10,729 nt of DNA from an uncultured Atopobium sp. (GTDB taxonomy: Bacteria; Actinomycetota; Coriobacteriia; Coriobacteriales; Atopobiaceae), in assembly GCA_946647055.1 (NCBI GenBank), contig CAMPCT010000057.1, positions 1 to 10,729 of the forward strand. Reading direction: 5' to 3'. Positions 7,106 to 10,729 of this stretch are shown piece after piece (within the stretch, counting starts at the first letter, position 1; each line of letters opens with the position of its first letter). Position numbers and translations under genes: made by a program. The notes below the pieces were generated by a model that was given only the letters and a program-made list of their open reading frames with translations, searched no databases and was not told the DNA's origin.

Positions 7106-7780
7106 CCTCCACCTCCATGAACGGTATGCCGAGAGCGGCAGCGACCTCGGCGAGGTCGGTGCCGTCCAGCTTGTCCCTCACGCGCGCCACGTCGGCGGGC
7201 GTCTGGACGGGTCGGGGCTTGTTGCGCCCCTTGGCGCCGTCCTTGCTGTTCTGCCACGCCAGCACGCGCAGGTCGTACTCTATGGCCGCGAGCAGGTAGG
7301 TCGCGTCGTCCCACGCGGCCTCGGGCGCCACGGCCCTCACGCACGCTGACTCTCGCGGCAGGTGTGCGGCGAGCGCGGCGGCGTGGGCGACGCTGTAGTC
7401 CGTGCCCATGCCGTCGACGCTCAGCCCGTAGAAGCGCTGGAAGTCGGCCCGCAGCTCCCCCGGGTGGTTGCCCAGCAGCGCCGCGAGCACTAGGAGTTTT
7501 TTGCCCCGACCTGCTCCAGCACGTCGGCGAAGAAGTCGTTGAACAGCTCCGCGCCGACCGCCCCGCCGTTGGCGTCGGCGAGGTCGCACATGGCCTCGTA
7601 GGCGCCGTCGTCGCCCAGCAGCACCGAGAGCATGCGGCCGTAGAAGACCAGCTTGCGGTCGTCCGCCAGGCGCCCGTCGGCGGTGCGCGACAGGCAGTAC
7701 GTGAACCGCTGGTCCGCGAGCCTGCCGGGGTCGACCTCCACGGTCGCGCCGTGCGACTCGACGGTGATGGTCTCAGCCAT
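7098..7780 (-). CDS. Tail assembly chaperone, long form made by -1 ribosomal frameshift (G-T fusion)
   Basis: Predicted 227-residue fusion. Ninety-five residues are read in the first frame up to Asn in the AAC of the A AAA AAC site. The ribosome then slips back one base and reads 132 more, beginning LLVLAALLGNHPGELRADFQ and ending ALGIPFMEVEDG. The second frame has no credible start of its own: codons before the slip site in that frame give an Arg/Gly-rich sequence that is a shadow of the first gene. Its motifs (LLG.HP.EL..DF...YG; APEAAWDDATYLLAAIEYDL; a Lys/Arg patch GAKGRNKPRP) resemble the DUF5361/Gp15-type second chaperone of Gram-positive siphophages. The long form recruits the tape measure to the short form and tail tube during assembly and is absent from the virion. 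The stop overlaps the tape measure start by eight bases. Confidence 0.85.
7106..7116 (-). promoter_or_regulatory. Ribosome binding site of the tape measure gene
   Basis: GGAGGTGGAGG on the minus strand, directly before the ATG at 7105 and inside the end of the long chaperone frame. It carries two overlapping GGAGG cores and supports this start. Confidence 0.65.
7490..7780 (-). CDS. Tail assembly chaperone, short form (G protein)
   Basis: A 96-residue protein between the major tail and tape measure genes, beginning MAETITVESHGATVEVDPGR. It has a beta-rich N-terminus and a helical C-terminus (LADANGGAVGAELFNDFF, then VLEQVGAKNS). The gene ends one codon after a slippery heptamer, so most ribosomes make this short form and a minority the long one, as with lambda gpG and gpGT. 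It is expected to coat the tape measure protein as the tail tube polymerises. The ATG lies 12 bases after the stop of the major tail protein; GGGGGAC is a moderate ribosome binding site. Confidence 0.88.
   Translation of the reverse strand: MAETITVESHGATVEVDPGRLADQRFTYCLSRTADGRLADDRKLVFYGRMLSVLLGDDGAYEAMCDLADANGGAVGAELFNDFFADVLEQVGAKNS
7496..7502 (-). promoter_or_regulatory. Programmed -1 frameshift site, A AAA AAC
   Basis: Reading the minus strand in the first-frame codons gives GCA AAA AAC TCC TAG. The heptamer A AAA AAC fits the X XXY YYZ rule exactly, and the stop follows after one codon. A -1 slip continues as CTC CTA GTG CTC GCG into the second open frame. The region just downstream is GC-rich and can pair CTGGG with CCCGG around the loop CAACCA, a possible stimulator that I have not modelled. 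The site lies where tail assembly chaperone frameshifts occur in most siphophages. Confidence 0.88.
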
Positions 7781-7792
7781 GCGTCAGTCCCC

Positions 7793-8371
7793 CTACTCGC
7801 CGGTCGTGGTCGTGGCGGTCTTCTGGATGTAGTCGTACATGCGGAAGCCATCGGCGTCGGGCATGCAGGTAATCGTGATCTCGCGCCCTGCGACCTCACC
7901 GGAGCCGTGCACGATGCTGCCGACCTCGGTGACCTGGCCGTTCGGCACGACCTTGCGCCACTTGCGGCCGTCCTTGAGCAGCAGCTCAAAGACGTAGCAG
8001 CGGATGTCGTGGTCGATGTTGGCGTGCTTGACGGTGATGACGTTGCTGCTCTCGCTCACTGCCCCGTGGCCGTGCCACTCGGCGAGCGAGTCTGCGGTGA
8101 TGCTGACGAGGGTGAGCGTGAGCGTCTCGGTCTCCTGTGACTTGAGGACGCAGATGACCTCGCCGTTGAGGTCGTGGACCTCCTCGGTGTCGGTGTCGAT
8201 CTCCTCCTCGATGCCGTCCTCGGAGATGAAGCCCATGTTCTTGAACCCGGTGCCGAGCGCGGCGAACGGGTCCTGCTCGGTGCCGACGGTGGTGCCGGCA
8301 GGAGCGGAGTACCCGTAGCCCCCGCGCACGCCCTTGACGTTGGAGACGTCGGCGGTGTCGTTTGCTGCCAT
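7793..8371 (-). CDS. Major tail (tube) protein
   Basis: A 192-residue protein starting MAANDTADVSNVKGVRGGYG. Typical major-tail elements are visible: YSAPAGTTVGTEQDPFAALG, then GFISEDGIEEEIDTDTEEV, and a later stretch (LTLTLVSITADSLAEWHG) as in proteins whose beta sandwich polymerises into the tube. The C-terminal part (EITITCMPDADGFRMYDYIQ) is the usual last strand and helix, ending in a flexible TATTTTGE tail. It is the main structural protein of the tail and so needs very high expression. AGGAGGA three bases before the ATG and the hairpin upstream fit this. The chaperone gene follows 12 bases after the stop, as expected. Confidence 0.9.
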   Translation of the reverse strand: MAANDTADVSNVKGVRGGYGYSAPAGTTVGTEQDPFAALGTGFKNMGFISEDGIEEEIDTDTEEVHDLNGEVICVLKSQETETLTLTLVSITADSLAEWHGHGAVSESSNVITVKHANIDHDIRCYVFELLLKDGRKWRKVVPNGQVTEVGSIVHGSGEVAGREITITCMPDADGFRMYDYIQKTATTTTGE

Positions 8372-8374
8372 TTG

Positions 8375-8381
8375 TCCTCCT
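8375..8381 (-). promoter_or_regulatory. Ribosome binding site of the major tail protein gene
   Basis: AGGAGGA on the minus strand, three bases before the ATG at 8371 and just after the hairpin, so hairpin folding and ribosome access are closely linked here. Confidence 0.75.
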
Positions 8382-8388
8382 AAGAAGA

Positions 8389-8409
8389 AGCCCCGCGCGT
8401 GGCGGGGCT
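8389..8409 (-). terminator. GC-rich hairpin before the major tail gene (terminator-like or mRNA-stabilising)
   Basis: A perfect eight-base-pair stem, AGCCCCGC with GCGGGGCT, around a five-base loop. On the minus strand it is followed by TTCTTCTT and then the ribosome binding site of the major tail protein. The stem overlaps the stop codon of the tail terminator gene. The T-rich run is interrupted by C, so it may act as a weak terminator, or as a 5' stabiliser or processing site favouring major tail protein mRNA. The sequence alone does not decide. Confidence 0.6.
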
Positions 8410-8746
8410 AGTCGTTTACGAGTATCTGTGCCGTGATCCGGTGGCGGCACCTGCCGTCCAGCGGGTCGTAGTAGTCGCTGAGTATCTCGACGGAGAAGAC
8501 GTTGGGTCTCTCCCAGCGCATGGCCAGCAGCCACCGCTTGGTCTCCGCGGCAAGGTCGGCTGCTCTGCCGCGCGTCGCCGCGTGAACCAGGAGCGTCAGG
8601 GTGGCGGTGTCGCGCACCAGCTCCGTGGGGCCGCCGTCCCTGTTGGCCGTCCCGAACTCCGACGGCGCGTGCCTGGGCGCGTCGTGGTACCACGGGATGC
8701 CGGTCACATCGTTGAGGTAGGTGACCGCCTCTGCTGCGACGTCCAT
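8408..8746 (-). CDS. Tail terminator protein
   Basis: A 112-residue protein starting MDVAAEAVTYLNDVTGIPWY and ending RCRHRITAQILVND. The pattern is an N-terminal helix, a variable loop, a strand (ATLTLLVHAATRGRAADLA), a helix with AAETKRWLLAM, and a closing strand. It matches small minor proteins that cap the tail tube and set its attachment to the head (gpU/gp17-like). Position just before the major tail protein is the usual one. The ATG lies one base after the stop of the previous gene, with GGAAGGGG upstream. Sequence resemblance is weak, so the name rests mainly on size, fold pattern and order. Confidence 0.75.
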   Translation of the reverse strand: MDVAAEAVTYLNDVTGIPWYHDAPRHAPSEFGTANRDGGPTELVRDTATLTLLVHAATRGRAADLAAETKRWLLAMRWERPNVFSVEILSDYYDPLDGRCRHRITAQILVND

Positions 8747-8747
8747 G

Positions 8748-9032
8748 TCAGCCCCTTCCCGCGTCGAGCGCCTTGGTGAGCGTAGAGTGCTTCGCCTGCA
8801 TGGCCTTGGCCTCGTTTGTGGCGGTTGCCACAGCGACGGCAGGGTTGCCGCGGCTGGTCACGCTATCCATTACCACGTGGTGCTTGGCCCTCTCGTATCC
8901 GCCCTCGGGCATGAGGGAGTCGGCCTCGGTGGCTATCACCTCGGCCCTTCTCCTGAGCTCTGCCTGCACGCCGGGGTCGGCAAAGACCTCCTTGATGCCG
9001 GCCAGGTTGAGCTTCACCCTGACGCTACCCAT
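8748..9032 (-). CDS. Tail completion protein, HK97 gp10-like
   Basis: A 94-residue protein starting MGSVRVKLNLAGIKEVFADP. It has a first strand (VRVKLNLAGIKEVF), a long helix (VQAELRRRAEVIATEADSLM), a GGYERAKHHVVMDSV segment, and a later strand with AVAVATATNEAKAMQAKH. This is the compressed pattern of the HK97 gp10-like family that joins tail to neck; it is somewhat shorter than many members. The start at 9032 overlaps the previous gene by eight bases and follows GGGGTGG. A longer upstream frame lies inside the previous gene and is not used. Confidence 0.78.
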   Translation of the reverse strand: MGSVRVKLNLAGIKEVFADPGVQAELRRRAEVIATEADSLMPEGGYERAKHHVVMDSVTSRGNPAVAVATATNEAKAMQAKHSTLTKALDAGRG

Positions 9033-9384
9033 CGATCCACCCCACGAGCGCCTCGCGGTTCCATGGGGTCGGGCATAGCTCGGGCGGGAGCGGTGCCGGG
9101 TCGCCTGCCACGACGTACTCGGGCGGGTGCTCCATGCCCGCGTCGCGCACGCGCACAATCCTGCAGCCGCGAAGGCTCGCCGCATACTCCTTCGGTATCC
9201 CAAGCGCGTACTGGACGTGCACGCCATAGGCGCGCATGGCCCCATCCACGTCCTCGGTGGTGGGGCGCCCGAAGAGCACGTTGTCGACGGTCTCGGGCTC
9301 CCACGTCGTGACGGGGTCCATGCGCTCGTCGTATGCGATGGAGGGGCGCAGGACGGTCACCGTCTCGCCCCTAAGAAACGTCAC
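9025..9384 (-). CDS. Head-closure / head-tail connector protein
   Basis: About 120 residues. It reads TFLRGETVTVLRPSIAYDER, then DPVTTWEPETVDNVLFGRPT, ending EALVGWIDG. The beta-rich layout, with an early V.R...YD and a late strand YVVAGDPAPLPP, fits small head-closure proteins (SPP1 gp16/HK97 gp7 type) that plug the portal and form the neck. Three in-frame starts exist: GTG 9393, ATG 9390 and GTG 9384. AGGTGAT at 9395..9389, a strong match to the 16S 3' end and the same as at the Dit gene, sits four bases before GTG 9384 but overlaps ATG 9390. I therefore favour 9384, though the ATG could be used. The gene overlaps the end of the preceding one. Confidence 0.75.
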   Translation of the reverse strand: MTFLRGETVTVLRPSIAYDERMDPVTTWEPETVDNVLFGRPTTEDVDGAMRAYGVHVQYALGIPKEYAASLRGCRIVRVRDAGMEHPPEYVVAGDPAPLPPELCPTPWNREALVGWIDG

Positions 9385-9766
9385 TGCCATCACCTGCCAG
9401 CGGCGCCCAGCCGATGCGGCTGCCGCTCACTCCCAGGAGCGCCAGCTCGCTCGGCAGCGGCTTCGGCGTGCCGTAGGAGGGCGTGAAGCTCATGCTGTGG
9501 GAGAAGCCGACGGCCGTCATGGTCTCCTGAGTAACGCCGGCGGGCACGTCGGTGCCGCTCGGCATGACCCGGTTGGCCATGGAGCGGCAGACGCGCATAA
9601 GTCGGTCGGCGAGGTCCTCGGACGGGTCGGCGTAGTCCATGTGCGCCTTGTCGAGCGCCACGCGGATGGCCGCGCTGGCGTCCTCTAGGCACTCCGCGAG
9701 CATGCCTTGGTTGGGGACCGCACCGAAGCGCGCCTCGTACTGCTCGACGGTAGCGAATGGCTCCAT
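9371..9766 (-). CDS. Head-tail connector, phage Gp19/Gp15/Gp42-like
   Basis: A 131-residue protein starting MEPFATVEQYEARFGAVPNQ. The FATVE(D/Q)YEARFG opening, the LEDASAAIRVALDK helix, LADRLMRVCRSMANRVM, and the late VTQETMTAVGFSHSMSFTPS segment match the Gp19/Gp15/Gp42 family of small connector proteins that bind under the portal. The family is helical at the N-terminus with a short beta C-terminus. It follows the capsid region as expected. The ATG lies nine bases after the previous stop, with AGGGGGC upstream. Confidence 0.85.
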   Translation of the reverse strand: MEPFATVEQYEARFGAVPNQGMLAECLEDASAAIRVALDKAHMDYADPSEDLADRLMRVCRSMANRVMPSGTDVPAGVTQETMTAVGFSHSMSFTPSYGTPKPLPSELALLGVSGSRIGWAPLAGDGSDVS

Positions 9767-9775
9767 GTCGGCCCC

Positions 9776-10009
9776 CTATCCCTCGAGCAGCCCGACGAGC
9801 TGCGTCTTGGTAGCACGCTTCGGCGCCTCGATGCCACGCTCCTTGCAGAGCGAGCGGAGCTGGGCGACGGTGAGCGCGGCGAGGTCCTGCGCTTGCTCGG
9901 GCTCCGGCGCATCAAGCGTCACGAGTGCCGGGTTCGCGGCCATCTGTGCGGCCACGAAAGCCGACCTCGGCTCGTAGATGGCGCCAGTCCTCGTGTCGCG
10001 GTAACACAT
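9776..10009 (-). CDS. Small protein with Rho-N/HeH-like C-terminal domain
   Basis: A 77-residue protein. The first half (MCYRDTRTGAIYEPRSAFVA, then a linker with PEPEQAQ) is of no known family to me. The last about 35 residues read DLAALTVAQLRSLCKERGIE, then APKRATKTQLVGLLEG. This is the helix-extended loop-helix pattern of Rho N-terminal, HeH or SAP-like modules (L..L..LC.ERGI....+ATK..L..LL). Such domains bind nucleic acid or act as small protein contacts, and similar ones occur next to capsid genes in many phages. Its role in head assembly is not established. Three bases separate it from the capsid stop; no strong ribosome binding site is visible, so coupling to the capsid gene is likely. 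Confidence 0.7.
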   Translation of the reverse strand: MCYRDTRTGAIYEPRSAFVAAQMAANPALVTLDAPEPEQAQDLAALTVAQLRSLCKERGIEAPKRATKTQLVGLLEG

Positions 10010-10012
10010 AGC

Positions 10013-10729
10013 CTAGGCGCCAGTCGTGGTGGTGCCGCCGTTGCCGTAGACGAAGATGAGGTCCTCGGCGACAGCCTTGGTGCCGTAGCTGTAGAAGATG
10101 CCGAAGCCGATGGCGTTGGAGAGCTGGATGCGCTCGGCGGGGGCGATAGTGGGCAGCACGGGCTGCGCGATGGCACCTTCGACCATTGCGATGGCGTCGA
10201 CGCCCTGCGGCAGGTAGACGGAGCTGTAGAACTTGACTCCGTGGAAGGTGCCGAACGCCTCGGCGCTCGCGCCACCCTGCTCAACCTTGTCGAAGTAGGT
10301 ACGGAGCTGGCCGTAGAAGGCAGGCGAGCACACCACGTGAATCATGTCGCGAGGAACGCCGTCCACAAAGTCGTTCTGGACGGTCTCGACGGACTGGATG
10401 AGTTCCTCGGCAATGTCGACTGCGGCGGTTGCTTCAGCAGAGGGCGTGAAGGCGGTGCCGGCGGTATTGGCCTCGGCGAAGAAGGCACGCTCCAGCTCGC
10501 GGATCATAGCGCGCTGGGCGGATGCGGCTTCGCGCTCGACAAGGTTGTCGACGCCGTAGAGGGTGACGTCCTTGGTCTCAGCCTCGACCACGATCTCCTT
10601 GTCCACGTTGACGGGGACGGGAACGGGCTTTGCCTTGGTGGCCTGACCAGCGCCAGCCGCGCGGGCGGTACCATAGTTGTTGGAGGTCTTGTTCGCGAAG
10701 CGCTTGGCCTCGTAGGTGCCGGCGCCGGG
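10013..10729 (-). CDS. Major capsid protein, C-terminal part (partial)
   Basis: The frame is open to the right edge; 238 codons are visible. The first visible residues read PGAGTYEAKRFANKTSNNYG, and the true start lies outside the window. Further on, KPVPVPVNVDKEIVVEAETK, then DVTLYGVDNLVEREAASAQR, then MIRELERAFFAEA give the helix-and-strand pattern typical of the core of HK97-fold capsid proteins of siphophages. SPAFYGQLRTYF and GTFHGVKFYSSVYLP follow, then a beta end (AIGFGIFYSYGTKAVAEDLI) and a flexible tail GGTTTTGA. A GTG at 10606 is an internal codon, not the start, since coding continues unbroken for 41 codons upstream. The family name rests on pattern and on position before connector genes. 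Confidence 0.85.
   Translation of the reverse strand, partial: PGAGTYEAKRFANKTSNNYGTARAAGAGQATKAKPVPVPVNVDKEIVVEAETKDVTLYGVDNLVEREAASAQRAMIRELERAFFAEANTAGTAFTPSAEATAAVDIAEELIQSVETVQNDFVDGVPRDMIHVVCSPAFYGQLRTYFDKVEQGGASAEAFGTFHGVKFYSSVYLPQGVDAIAMVEGAIAQPVLPTIAPAERIQLSNAIGFGIFYSYGTKAVAEDLIFVYGNGGTTTTGA

Noticed and set aside
7093..7989. 298-codon minus-strand frame crossing the chaperone genes
   Set aside because: Ser/Arg/Pro-rich shadow in the third frame; both chaperone frames have family features and the frameshift site.
10344..10559. Plus-strand 71-codon frame opposite the capsid gene
   Set aside because: Ser/Ala/Arg-rich antisense shadow.
1..10729. Search for CRISPR repeats, tRNA genes, insertion sequences, attachment sites and defence genes
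   Set aside because: By eye I found no direct repeat arrays, tRNA-like cloverleaf, transposase or inverted-repeat ends. All coding capacity is accounted for by phage structural and lysis genes.

Overview
The window is a block of late (structural) genes from a tailed phage or prophage of siphovirus type. Every gene I accept lies on the minus strand, so transcription runs from high to low coordinates. The DNA is GC-rich, Shine-Dalgarno sites are strong (AGGAGG or AGGTGAT types), start codons include GTG, and the holin and tail proteins are of Gram-positive phage types. This points to a phage of a high-GC Gram-positive host, plausibly an actinobacterium such as a gut Coriobacteriia member. The host assignment is inference. 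No integrase, terminase, portal, tRNA or host gene is visible, so prophage and free phage cannot be told apart.

Layout in transcription order. Head and connector: major capsid protein (partial, runs off the right edge), a 77-residue protein with a Rho-N/HeH-like C-terminus, a Gp19/Gp15/Gp42-type connector, a head-closure protein, an HK97 gp10-like tail completion protein and a tail terminator. Tail tube and assembly: a hairpin, then the major tail protein, then the tail assembly chaperone pair. The pair is joined by a -1 ribosomal frameshift at a textbook A AAA AAC site at 7502..7496. Next come the tape measure protein (602 residues), the distal tail protein (Dit) and a short Tal-like tail tip protein. 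Host interaction: a small 127-residue protein made of beta repeats, and a 566-residue tail fibre with three pyocin-knob-like repeats joined to an SGNH/DUF4886-type hydrolase. Lysis: a membrane-anchored helical protein, a Dp-1-like holin, and the first 40 codons of an NlpC/P60- or CHAP-like endolysin running off the left edge.

Genes are packed with overlaps or gaps of a few bases, as expected for one late transcript. Only two gaps are notable. One is 36 bases before the major tail protein, holding a GC hairpin followed by TTCTTCTT. The other is about 113 bases before the holin, where nothing was recognised beyond the holin ribosome binding site. The tail-fibre gene is visibly less GC-rich than the head and tail genes, as expected for a receptor-binding module exchanged between phages.

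I see no defence system, CRISPR array, insertion sequence or otherwise unknown multi-gene system. The most informative features are the frameshift site, the hydrolase-bearing tail fibre and the hairpin before the major tail protein.
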